This document shows positions 47,240 to 55,249 of a stretch of 64,000 nucleotides of DNA, one piece after another; the first letter of the stretch is position 1, and each line of letters opens with the position of its first letter. The stretch lies in contig NZ_BMNW01000003.1 in assembly GCF_014646755.1 (NCBI RefSeq), forward strand, positions 372,001 through 436,000, written 5' to 3'. Source of the stretch: Pseudomonas asuensis (lineage in GTDB: Bacteria; Pseudomonadota; Gammaproteobacteria; Pseudomonadales; Pseudomonadaceae). A program made the position numbers and the translations under genes. The notes beneath the pieces were generated by a model, which saw nothing but the letters and a program-made list of their open reading frames with translations, did not search any database and was not told where the DNA came from.

Positions 47240-47365
47240 GTGCGTCGGAGAAAATTCTTGCCCAAAGAGGTGCAACAGGGTAGGGTTCTTGTTACCGGCC
47301 TGCCTTGCCGATGTCAGTTGTGAGATAAAACCAGAGCCAAGCGCTGCTTGCTCTGGTTTTATCTT
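47240..47365 (+). ncRNA. Candidate small RNA upstream of a strong terminator
   Basis: The segment ends with the terminator at 47324-47363 and contains no reading frame of note. A weak promoter-like pair (TTGCCC, 17 bases, GAAAAT, about 47228-47256) would give an RNA of roughly 100 bases. I cannot match it to a known Pseudomonas RNA. Confidence 0.25.
47324..47363. terminator. Strong bidirectional intrinsic terminator
   Basis: GATAAAACCAGAG and CTCTGGTTTTATC form a 13-base outer stem; an inner CAAGC/GCTTG stem adds five pairs with one unpaired C. T-rich sequence follows on the plus strand. Confidence 0.85.
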
Positions 47366-47498
47366 TTCTGCACCACCCCTTTTTATTCACTCGTCTCAGT
47401 GCCTTGCATCACGGAGTGATCATTCAGGTGCTGTACGAGATTCAACCGACCAAGCGGCTGTGATAAAAGCCAAAGGAGTATTGAAGAGGGAGTGTTCC

Positions 47499-47912
47499 GT
47501 GGATTCGGAATCCATTGTGTATGGCTACATCAAGGATTGGCCGACGAGCGACTCCATGGAGCGCCGGATGCGTCGAGCATTGAACCGTCGTGTCCTCTCC
47601 AATCTTCCTCATGGCACCTGGGCGTTTCTGGGGAAAGAGATGTTCAGCCAGTGCGAACAAGCTGGAGCAGGACTTTATCGAACGCAAGTCATTCACTTTG
47701 GCGCCAGTTACGAAGGCGTCGAGTACGAATGGAAATTGTGGGTCGAGGAGTTCGAAGCTTTGCTCAAGCGCCTGTACTGGGCCAATGCCATAGTACATCT
47801 GGAAACAGGGCTGAACGGTACCCATACGTTTCGCTGGGAGTCGGAAAAGGGCTTCCATAGCCCGCAGGAAGACGATCTGCGGGCACGTTGCGCCTGGGAG
47901 CGAGAGGGCTAA
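47499..47912 (+). CDS. Conserved Pseudomonas hypothetical protein
   Basis: A 137-residue soluble protein without signal or membrane segment. Recognisable blocks are IVYGYIKDWPTSDSMERR at the start, HFGASYEGVEYEWKLWVEEF near residue 70 and AIVHLETGLNGTHTFRWESE near residue 100. I remember similar proteins in other pseudomonads, all uncharacterised. I prefer the GTG at 47499, with GAGGGAG upstream, over much longer readings that cross the terminator. It converges on dacB. Confidence 0.7.
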   Translation: MDSESIVYGYIKDWPTSDSMERRMRRALNRRVLSNLPHGTWAFLGKEMFSQCEQAGAGLYRTQVIHFGASYEGVEYEWKLWVEEFEALLKRLYWANAIVHLETGLNGTHTFRWESEKGFHSPQEDDLRARCAWEREG

Positions 47913-47935
47913 GCGCCCTCCCGTCGTTGCTGTTC

Positions 47936-49396
47936 TCAGCGGACGGCAGTGCTGTCCTGTCTGGTACGGTTGTACAGATCTATTACAACTTGATCCAACA
48001 CTGTAGAGGCTCCCCAAGGGCGGCTACTGTTCAGGATTGCTACTACAGCCCATGTTCTTCCAGTAGCGTCTCGGCTGAAACCAGCCAGAGCGCGTACGTT
48101 ATTGAGTGTCCCTGTCTTCATGTGCGCCTGCCCGATCAAGGGCGTGTTTTTCAAACGCTTGCGCAAGGTGCCGTCCATGCCGGCAATCGGTAGCGAGGAG
48201 ATGTACTCGTAGGCGTAAGGGCTTTGCCAGGCGGCCTGAAGAATCTGACCCATTTCCCGAGCACTGACGCGCTCATCGCGGGACAGTCCTGAGCCATTTT
48301 CCATGACCAGATGGGTAGCCGTTATGCCTTTACGGGCCAGCCACTGACGGATCACACGCTGTGCTGCCACACCATCATTTGCATCTGCACTGGTACGGTA
48401 TTGGGCACCAATCGATAAGAACAGCTGCCGCGCCATGGTGTTATTACTGTATTTATTGACGTCGCGAATGATCTCGACCAAATCCGGCGAGAAAGAACGG
48501 GCCAGCAGCTCGGCACTCTTGGGTACAGTTCCTTCACGATCCTTACCCATGATGGTGCCGCCCAGCTCCTTCCAGATAGCGCGCACGGCACCTGCGGTGT
48601 AGCTTGGGTGATCCAGCAGGGACAGGTAGCTCTGAGCGCTGCAGCCGCTAGGGAGGTTTCCCGTCACAATAAGGGCGGTGCCGTCGGCCTGTGTAACTGG
48701 GCTGAAGCGGATTTCCGGCCAGGCAGGGCACTTGCCTTTACCTACAGCCTTAACTTGGTTTTCGATTCGCACATTGGTCAGCGGCGGATCCATCGAGACG
48801 TTGGCCTTGCCGTCATCGGCGCGGATAACCATGCGTACCGACTTCAGGTTAACCATCAGAGCGTCCGGGCCTACCAGAAAAGGTTTGTTCTCATCGTTGC
48901 CGTCATCGTTAAAGACTGGCAGTTCGGGTTTGATGAAGCGGCCGCGATCCAGAACCAGATCACCATTGACCTGCGTAACGCCGTTGGCGCGCAGATCACG
49001 CATCATCAACCAGAGTTTTTCCATATTCAGTTTTGGGTCGCCGCCGCCTTTGAGATACAGGTTGCCATTGAGTATCCCGTTATGGAGCTGGCCGTCGGTG
49101 TAAAACTCTGTCTTCCACTGATAGGTAGGGCCTAGCAGCTCCAGCGCAGCAAACGTAGTGATGAGCTTCATGGTGGACGCTGGGTTAACGGAAACATCAG
49201 CGTTGTAATAGTCAGCGGTTCCGTTGGCATCCAGTGGAATCATGACCAGGGAAAGCTCGTCATTGGCCAATTTGTTCTTCTGCATGATCTGCTGCACCTT
49301 GGGAGGTAGCATAGCGGTATCAGCGTAGGTCAGCGCAGGTACACCAAGAGGAAGTAGGCCTAACGCCAGCGAAACGGAGCGGAAAAATTTCAGCAT
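47936..49396 (-). CDS. dacB: D-alanyl-D-alanine carboxypeptidase/endopeptidase (PBP4)
   Basis: A 486-residue periplasmic penicillin-binding protein of peptidase family S13. A signal peptide covers residues 1-25. The three active-site motifs are S-x-x-K as STMK (residues 74-77), S-x-N as YSNNTM near residue 319 and K-T-G as HMKTGTLNNVRAL near residue 425. The large insertion between motif 1 and motif 2 is typical of PBP4. The enzyme trims and cleaves peptidoglycan cross-links; in Pseudomonas its loss can induce AmpC. The ATG at 49396 has GGGG upstream. Confidence 0.95.
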   Translation of the reverse strand: MLKFFRSVSLALGLLPLGVPALTYADTAMLPPKVQQIMQKNKLANDELSLVMIPLDANGTADYYNADVSVNPASTMKLITTFAALELLGPTYQWKTEFYTDGQLHNGILNGNLYLKGGGDPKLNMEKLWLMMRDLRANGVTQVNGDLVLDRGRFIKPELPVFNDDGNDENKPFLVGPDALMVNLKSVRMVIRADDGKANVSMDPPLTNVRIENQVKAVGKGKCPAWPEIRFSPVTQADGTALIVTGNLPSGCSAQSYLSLLDHPSYTAGAVRAIWKELGGTIMGKDREGTVPKSAELLARSFSPDLVEIIRDVNKYSNNTMARQLFLSIGAQYRTSADANDGVAAQRVIRQWLARKGITATHLVMENGSGLSRDERVSAREMGQILQAAWQSPYAYEYISSLPIAGMDGTLRKRLKNTPLIGQAHMKTGTLNNVRALAGFSRDATGRTWAVVAILNSSRPWGASTVLDQVVIDLYNRTRQDSTAVR

Positions 49397-50112
49397 TAAA
49401 AACCCCAAAAGAAGGCCGGGCCGAGATGAAAAGGTAATAGCCGGGCGATCTATTACAAGAAGCAGACATTATGCAGCAAACCGGTTTTTAGCCAATACAG
49501 CGCGTGAAATGACTATCACGTGCTGTCAGCTTTCCATCTGTACGAACTAAAAGGCCATTTATCTGGCAGGCTTCTATGATGTGACAAATATCGCCAAAAG
49601 TAATGATCGGTTGTTCGTTAGGCATCGAGTAAACGGCAAATGGCTATACAGATGATTTCTGTCCTGAACAAGCACAACACTCGACTACATTAACAGCCTT
49701 AATGACGAAAACCTGAACCAGCAGTCTGAGACATCGATATCGATACAGACGCATCATGCGCTCGGCTGGGCCTTTCTCGATGCCACTGAAGACCACTTCC
49801 GCCCGGGAAGGCCCTGCAGTCGAGCATGGCGCTCCTTGAAGGGCAGGGCTATGTCAGCGGCGCTCGGTACAAGGGCAGCAGCGATAGCAGGTTCGCGCTC
49901 AATACTGAGGCTAAACTCGAATACAGCCTGGGTAAGCAGACCAAGGCAGGTGTTGGAGAAATTTCTCAACAAACACTGGAAGGCCATGGGTTAAGGCTGG
50001 GTCCGTTTAAGTGCGCAGGGCAAGGCTATATAAATCGAGCATGGCGCTTATCCTATGCTGGAACGTTCCGAGCGCTGGGGCGAGAGCCGGGCTGCTGTGT
50101 TGGAGGGGCTGT
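49397..50112. other. Gene-poor region before the orphan cellulase
   Basis: A 716-base stretch without a gene I can support. Fragments of open frame on both strands (for example 49826-50116 plus and 49754-49987 minus) have no known domains. A 14-base repeat TCGAGCATGGCGCT occurs at 49820 and 50035. The region might be a relic of a lost gene. Confidence 0.4.
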
Positions 50113-51228
50113 ATGAGTGCATATTCCAGGCGCAGGGTGAAGGCCCGCGCCTACAGGTGGGTCTGGGCGAATCACCTAAGGGTGCATTGGTCTTTTGCTG
50201 TGCAGGTTAAACGGTGGGGATGTGCAACCCTGGCCGCGCTTTGCCTGACCACCACAGCGGCCCTGGCTGAACCTTTGAGCTGTCAGCATGGCTGGGGCGT
50301 ATACCAGCAGCGGTTCATAACAGCAGACGGGCGTGTTACGGACACAGGCAACCAAGGCATCAGTCATTCCGAGGGCCAGGGTTATGCGATGTTAATGGCC
50401 GAGGCCAGTGGTGATCGCAGGACGTTTAACCGACTCTGGCAGTGGACGAAAAAAACGCTGCAACGTGAGGATCGTTTGTTCTCATGGCGGTACGACCCGC
50501 AGGCAAAGCCAGCAGTGACTGATCGTAATAACGCATCCGATGGCGATCTGCTTATTGCCTGGGCGTTGCTACGAGCCGGAGAGCGCTGGCACGAATCTGC
50601 CTATACAAACGCTTCAAAAAGTATCCGCAAGGCGATCCAGGTGCATCTGGTCCAACGGGAGCCGGGTTATACAATACTGTTGCCAGGACTTGAGGGTTTC
50701 AAGCGCCCGGATGGGACGGTTATCAACCTGTCGTACTGGATATTTCCAGCACTGCAAGCCTTTACGCGTGTCGATCCAAAGGGGCCTTGGACTGAGCTGT
50801 TCGAGAGTGGTAAGCGCCTGATCCAAACAGCACGGTTCGGTGAGGCTAAACTGCCGTCTGACTGGATTGTCATGGATGCCGCTGGCACCTTGAGGCCTGC
50901 TCAGGGCTGGCCGTCACGTTTTGGATTCGATGCTGTTCGCGTACCGCTGTATGGTGCCTGGGCAGGCATGGGTAGAGAGGACGAGTGGGGCGCCGTCAGC
51001 ACGTTCTGGCACAGCAAGGACCCAGCTTCACCGCCCGCATGGATCGATCTGATGTCTGGCGAGGTTGCACCTTATGCTGCATCCTGGGGCGTGCTGAGTA
51101 TTCGCGCGCTGGTTGATGGTCAGCTGCAACCGCTGCAACGGGAAGTGCTTGAGCAGGAAGATTATTACTCGTCATCCTTGCTGATGCTAAGTCAGATTGC
51201 CCAGGGAAACTGCTCGAGCGCAAAGTAA
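50113..51228 (+). CDS. bcsZ: Endo-1,4-beta-glucanase BcsZ (glycoside hydrolase family 8)
   Basis: A 371-residue periplasmic GH8 cellulase of the cellulose-synthesis type. The proton-donor Glu is in ISHSEGQGYAMLMAE near residue 87. NNASDGDLLIAWALLR and RFGFDAVRVPLYGAWAG carry the conserved Asp residues. The secretion signal (KRWGCATLAALCLTTTAALA) only starts near residue 33, so the N-terminus from the ATG at 50113 is unusually long. That ATG has GGAGGGG four to five bases upstream; GTG codons at 50182 and 50200 would give a normal signal peptide but lack ribosome sites. Cellulose operons place bcsZ between bcsB and bcsC; none of them is here, so the gene is an orphan. A terminator follows. Confidence 0.9.
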   Translation: MSAYSRRRVKARAYRWVWANHLRVHWSFAVQVKRWGCATLAALCLTTTAALAEPLSCQHGWGVYQQRFITADGRVTDTGNQGISHSEGQGYAMLMAEASGDRRTFNRLWQWTKKTLQREDRLFSWRYDPQAKPAVTDRNNASDGDLLIAWALLRAGERWHESAYTNASKSIRKAIQVHLVQREPGYTILLPGLEGFKRPDGTVINLSYWIFPALQAFTRVDPKGPWTELFESGKRLIQTARFGEAKLPSDWIVMDAAGTLRPAQGWPSRFGFDAVRVPLYGAWAGMGREDEWGAVSTFWHSKDPASPPAWIDLMSGEVAPYAASWGVLSIRALVDGQLQPLQREVLEQEDYYSSSLLMLSQIAQGNCSSAK

Positions 51229-51234
51229 AGTCTT

Positions 51235-51260
51235 CAGCCGCTCACAACGGTGAGCGGCTG
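51235..51260. terminator. Intrinsic terminator between bcsZ and dgt
   Basis: CAGCCGCTCAC (51235-51245), AACG loop and GTGAGCGGCTG (51250-51260) form a perfect 11-base stem between convergent genes. Confidence 0.75.
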
Positions 51261-51269
51261 AGTGCTTTA

Positions 51270-52601
51270 TCAGACGGGGCTTGAGCGGCCGGTCATTTCG
51301 CGCGCCATTTCGGTGGCATAGCTGTCCGTCATGCCGGCGATAAAATCGATCACACGCATGAATGAGCGATACAGGGGCCAGTTTGGGTCCGGTGCGTTAT
51401 TGCCCAAAAGATCCAGAATGCGGCGATGCTTGAAGGACGGCTCACGTCCACGGTGTTGTTCCAAGGCTGCGCCGCAGAACGCATTGAGCAAGATTTCGAG
51501 CGTTGTGTAGGCGCCGATCTCATGCAGCGTCTTGCGCTTGTCCTGGAAAATCTTTTCACGAGCCATGGCCTTGGCGCGCTGCACGCATAGTTTGGCAGGA
51601 CCATCCATATGCTCGACCAGATCGTCTTCCAATGTGCCAGCGAGCAGGGCGTCCTGCTGTTCGACGAACGCGCGTGCCGTGGCATTCGTCAGATGTTCAA
51701 TAGCCTTGCCACGCAGGATGGCCAGCTTGCGACGGCGCGAATCCTGGGGTCCCAGTTGACGATAGGTTTCGGGTAGGTCGTCACCCACAAGGCCGAGCAG
51801 CAGCGCTTCTACTTCAGCATAGGTAAGCAGGTCCATTTCCAGACCGTCTTCCAGGTCGATCAAGGCATAGCAGATGTCATCGGCGGCTTCCATGAGGTAA
51901 ACCAATGGATGCCGGGCCCAGCGCTCCTCGCCGAGCAGAGGAATGCCCAGCTTGTCGGCAATCTGTTCAAGCAGCGGCAGCTCGCTCTGGTAGCAGCCGA
52001 ACTTATGCTTCTTGTAACCGGGTGCCTCGGCGTAGCGGGACGTCCAGGGATACTTTAAATAAGTTCCGAGCGTGGCATAGGTAAGGCGGGTTCCTCCATC
52101 GAACTGGTGGTATTCCAGCTGCGTCAGGACGCGAAAACCTTGAGCATTACCCTCGAAGTGCAGGAAATCATCGCGCTCGATATCGCTCATGTCATCCAGC
52201 CAGCCACGGCCGGCTGCCTGGGCAAACCAATGGCGGATAGCATCTTCGCCTGAGTGCCCAAACGGCGGATTGCCAATATCGTGCGCAAGACACGCTGACT
52301 GTATGATCACACCCAGATCGCTGGGGTCGCACCAATCCGGCAGCTGATGGCGCAGGCTTTCGCCCACACGCATGCCGAGCGAGCGGCCCACACAGGCGAC
52401 TTCAAGGCTGTGAGTCAGACGAGTATGGATATGGTCGTTGCTGCTGACCGGATGCACTTGTGTCTTACGGCCCAGGCGGCGAAAGGCCCCTGAGAAGATG
52501 ATGCGGTCGTGATCTTTATGAAACGGGCTGCGGCCTAGTTCGGCAGTGCTGTGCACGGCCTTGCCAAGGCGTTCGCGGGTTAGAAGTGTTTGCCAGTCCA
52601 A
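51270..52601 (-). CDS. dgt: Deoxyguanosinetriphosphate triphosphohydrolase-like protein
   Basis: A 443-residue HD-domain dNTP triphosphohydrolase. The metal-binding residues are visible as [15 protein letters not shown] (residues 59-73) and [17 protein letters not shown] near residue 108, with a later [17 protein letters not shown]. These enzymes hydrolyse dNTPs to nucleoside and triphosphate and so tune dNTP pools. The start is TTG, supported by GAGG six bases upstream. It converges on bcsZ and stands about 116 bases downstream of the EAL gene's end. Confidence 0.92.
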   Translation of the reverse strand: MDWQTLLTRERLGKAVHSTAELGRSPFHKDHDRIIFSGAFRRLGRKTQVHPVSSNDHIHTRLTHSLEVACVGRSLGMRVGESLRHQLPDWCDPSDLGVIIQSACLAHDIGNPPFGHSGEDAIRHWFAQAAGRGWLDDMSDIERDDFLHFEGNAQGFRVLTQLEYHQFDGGTRLTYATLGTYLKYPWTSRYAEAPGYKKHKFGCYQSELPLLEQIADKLGIPLLGEERWARHPLVYLMEAADDICYALIDLEDGLEMDLLTYAEVEALLLGLVGDDLPETYRQLGPQDSRRRKLAILRGKAIEHLTNATARAFVEQQDALLAGTLEDDLVEHMDGPAKLCVQRAKAMAREKIFQDKRKTLHEIGAYTTLEILLNAFCGAALEQHRGREPSFKHRRILDLLGNNAPDPNWPLYRSFMRVIDFIAGMTDSYATEMAREMTGRSSPV

Positions 52602-52717
52602 GGCCTACCTCGCAACAACGGTTTTCGTGTGACGTAACCTAGCAGGCTTGTGCCTATAGGTGATACTGGGGCATTGCCTATACGATAGACCTTCTTAAGT
52701 CAGCAGGTGTTTTGTGA

Positions 52718-53890
52718 CTAAGACTCCGTCAGGAACGAGGCGTCAATGTCGATCAGTAGAGGCCGTTGTCCTTGAGCAATGAACTGACCTGCCGTTATGC
52801 AGTACTGGTTGCTGGTAGCATCGCGGTAAATGGTGGAAAGATTGAGGCGGCGTTCATCCATACCTTCGGCGAGCAGGCTGTAAAAATAGGGGCGCCATGA
52901 CCAGTTATGATTCAGGTAGCGGCGGTTCTCCTGCCAGAACATACCGTTCCACTCAAGATTTGGGGTGATCTGGGTGCCATGACGATCGCACTGATACAGG
53001 CGCAGCAGCCAGGGTAAGTCATGGGGGAGAGGGAGGGCACTGATCATTGAATGCCCCTCTGCCCAAGACCGTACATCCTGAATGAAGCGCGACAACTGCT
53101 GGCGCAGCTCCATGAGCCTGGAGCGTTCTTGCAGTTTGTGCTGCACATAACGTGTTCGTAATGCCGCGAAGCGCTCAAGGTAAGCATCGGCCTGTTGAAA
53201 CTGCTCACTAGCCTGCGCAAAAAGAAAGCCCTGCACATAGCGCGCGCCACATTCCAGTGCAAACTCCAGCTCTTCCTCTGTTTCAACCCCTTCAGCAATG
53301 ATCCGGCAGCCGGTTTTTTCGGCCATTAGAGCCATTGCCTTGACGACTTCACTGCTCGGCCCGCCTCGGACGGCGGCTTGAAACAAGCGCATATCGAGTT
53401 TAAGAATATCTGGCGCCAGATCCATTATCCGATCCAATTGTGAGTAACCTGCGCCAAAGTCATCAATGGCAACTCGTGCGCCTGCGGCACGGTAACGGCG
53501 GACTACCTCCAGCAAACGCTGTTGATTTCCTGTTAACTCGGTAATTTCGAACACGATACGTCGCGGGTCAATGCCATAGCGCTCGACTTGCCTGAGGCTT
53601 GGCAGAGGCTGATCGGCCGGAGCGCGGCTGATCCAGCGAGGTGAAATATTCAGGCTCAGGAACCAATCTGGCGGTGCCTCCCGAAAGCGACTCAACGCAT
53701 TATCGCGGATATCGCGATCCAGCTGGCGAAGGTCCAGCGATGAAACTTTGCGTGAAGCAAACAAAGGACCTACAGAGCGATAACTACCGTCAGCCTGACG
53801 TAGGCGACCCAGGGCTTCAATACCGGCAATCTGCCCGGTAGCCGTGTCGATGAAGGGTTGGAAAAAGGCGAGGGGATGTCCTGTGAGCAC
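52718..53890 (-). CDS. EAL-domain cyclic-di-GMP phosphodiesterase
   Basis: A 390-residue protein made of an EAL domain (about residues 5-235) and a C-terminal domain of unknown type. All catalytic residues are present: EAL in GIEALGRL, Asn in SLNISPRW, Glu in VFEITEL, the DD pair in IDDFGAGYS, Lys in ILKLDMRLF, Glu in IAEGVETEEE and Gln in GFLFAQ. It should therefore hydrolyse c-di-GMP to pGpG. The C-terminal part (about 250-390) is aromatic-rich (WRPYFYSLLAEGMDERRLNL) and may be a sensor. A GTG at 53890 lies six bases after AGGA; in-frame ATG at 53896 abuts it. It is not in an operon with the cellulase, but both belong to c-di-GMP/cellulose biology. Confidence 0.9.
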   Translation of the reverse strand: MLTGHPLAFFQPFIDTATGQIAGIEALGRLRQADGSYRSVGPLFASRKVSSLDLRQLDRDIRDNALSRFREAPPDWFLSLNISPRWISRAPADQPLPSLRQVERYGIDPRRIVFEITELTGNQQRLLEVVRRYRAAGARVAIDDFGAGYSQLDRIMDLAPDILKLDMRLFQAAVRGGPSSEVVKAMALMAEKTGCRIIAEGVETEEELEFALECGARYVQGFLFAQASEQFQQADAYLERFAALRTRYVQHKLQERSRLMELRQQLSRFIQDVRSWAEGHSMISALPLPHDLPWLLRLYQCDRHGTQITPNLEWNGMFWQENRRYLNHNWSWRPYFYSLLAEGMDERRLNLSTIYRDATSNQYCITAGQFIAQGQRPLLIDIDASFLTES

Positions 53891-54019
53891 ATTCATTCCT
53901 GTTGGAGCGGCCAACCAGCGGTTGACACAAAAAAGGGATGTCCCTTTTCTCTCGCAAGAATGCGGCCAATGTTTTCCAGGTGTAGAGCTGATGCCTGGCG
54001 CGTCCGTGCGCCAGTCTCC

Positions 54020-54364
54020 TCAAGGGTAGGGGTGGTGAGGCCCCTGTTGAGGGGTATGCTGACCTTGGCGTGCGGCTTGGTAACGTTTGACAAACGGATA
54101 GACCGCAAGGCCTACGCGTGCCAGACGGCCAATGGGCCCCAAGCGCTTGCCAAACAACGATAGCAGCAGCGTTGCGCCAATGATCAACGGGCCCTTGGAC
54201 TGAGTAGCTACATCTTTTGGGCGGATCATGTCTTTCAAGGTCCCGAGTGGGTTGTGCAAAGGCTCGGCGTTGTACACGATTTGCTGGCGATACAGCTCCA
54301 TACGCAGCCGCACCATTTCCTTGCGCTTCTGGCGGCTGACGGCCGCCGTTAGAGGTTGGTTCAT
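54020..54364 (-). CDS. YqjK-like small protein
   Basis: A 114-residue protein that starts with a basic helical region (SRQKRKEMVRLRMELYRQQI), then has one hydrophobic segment (PLIIGATLLLSLFG, near residue 60) and a Gln/His/Pro-rich tail. By place it is the third gene of a YqjD-YqjE-YqjK-like trio; it overlaps the preceding gene by ATGA. Its function is unknown, but the set is linked with stress and membrane in enterobacteria. Confidence 0.72.
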   Translation of the reverse strand: MNQPLTAAVSRQKRKEMVRLRMELYRQQIVYNAEPLHNPLGTLKDMIRPKDVATQSKGPLIIGATLLLSLFGKRLGPIGRLARVGLAVYPFVKRYQAARQGQHTPQQGPHHPYP

Positions 54365-54756
54365 GGCAACAGGCGCTCCCGATTACGGGCCAGCTCTTCG
54401 AGCGTGGCATGGAACGGAGGATTACCCTTTATCAGGCTCATGGCCTTCCAGACGCACAGTGCCATGGCTACGGCATAAGCGGCTGAGAGTAAAAGGGTTG
54501 CCAGCAGGCGATGAGTATCCCAGAACGCAATGATGACGGCCGCCGATAGCCCCACCAGGACTAGCAAACCGAAAATCAGGCTTAGGCCGGTTAGCAGGAA
54601 CAACTTGAAGGTACGAACCTTCTCTTCCTGAACCTCGATACCTAGCAATTCGAGATGACTCTGGACCAGGCCAACTGCCGCACCGGCCATTCGCTTTAGG
54701 GACGGCTTGGGCGCTTCGTCTGGTATCTCATGGGGAGTCGGCGGTGTCACGTCCAT
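54361..54756 (-). CDS. Phage-holin-like membrane protein (DUF1469, YqjE)
   Basis: A 131-residue protein with two close transmembrane segments (about residues 51-73 and 80-103) preceded by VGLVQSHLELLGIEVQEEKVR, the signature of DUF1469. Such proteins are called holin-like but sit next to ribosome-associated YqjD in non-phage loci. AAGGAG precedes the ATG. It is the middle gene of the trio. Confidence 0.88.
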   Translation of the reverse strand: MDVTPPTPHEIPDEAPKPSLKRMAGAAVGLVQSHLELLGIEVQEEKVRTFKLFLLTGLSLIFGLLVLVGLSAAVIIAFWDTHRLLATLLLSAAYAVAMALCVWKAMSLIKGNPPFHATLEELARNRERLLP

Positions 54757-54772
54757 TCATCCCACTCCTTTA

Positions 54773-55153
54773 TCAGCGACGGGTGAATAACAGGCCTACT
54801 ACAAAGCCGATACCGGCTGCGATGCCTACGGACTTCAGCGGGTGCTCGATCACATATTCTTCAGTGGTCTGAACGGCTGCGCGGCTTTGGTCGTATACCA
54901 TGGACTGCTGAGCCTTGAGTGTTTCACGGGCACGGGCCAGGGTATCGGTCAGGCGGCCACGGGCTTCATCCATCTGCTCGCTCGAGGAGGAGGACGAACC
55001 CTTGAGCAGACGCTCGGCATCCGCGATCAGTGCAGAAAACTCTGTAGTGATTGCATTTTGAACATTACGCAAGTTTTCACGGTGAGTCTGCTTTTGAGAG
55101 CTGGAACCGGTTTGGTCTTCCTGAGAAGGTGGAAGAACGCTTTCCATTGTCAT
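54773..55153 (-). CDS. DUF883-family protein (YqjD/ElaB-like)
   Basis: A 126-residue protein with a long helical, Ser- and Gln-rich cytoplasmic part and a C-terminal membrane anchor. The end EHPLKSVGIAAGIGFVVGLLFTRR is the DUF883 hallmark (glycine zipper with RR end). E. coli YqjD and ElaB bind ribosomes to the inner membrane in stationary phase; the same role is plausible. AAGGAG precedes the ATG at 55153. The gene heads the leftward trio. Confidence 0.93.
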   Translation of the reverse strand: MTMESVLPPSQEDQTGSSSQKQTHRENLRNVQNAITTEFSALIADAERLLKGSSSSSSEQMDEARGRLTDTLARARETLKAQQSMVYDQSRAAVQTTEEYVIEHPLKSVGIAAGIGFVVGLLFTRR

Positions 55154-55249
55154 ATCGATACTCCTTGCAAAGATCGTGAAAGATTGAATTTCATTTGCTT
55201 CAGCGGGTTCGAACCCGTCTGGGCGGCAAAGGTTCCGTTTGTCGCTCTC

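Larger units (their letters stand above)
47151..47498 (+). other. Gene-poor region with a strong terminator
   Basis: About 350 bases with no convincing gene, but with a strong intrinsic terminator at 47324-47363 that lies 170 bases from any upstream stop. It may hold a small RNA. Confidence 0.45.

Noticed and set aside
49826-50116. 96-codon frame upstream of bcsZ, considered as a decayed cellulose gene
   Set aside because: No similarity to BcsA, BcsB or BcsC can be seen; kept only as part of the gene-poor region.
54361-54756. Prophage indicated by a holin-like protein
   Set aside because: The DUF1469 protein sits in a YqjD/YqjE/YqjK-like trio; no other phage gene is present.
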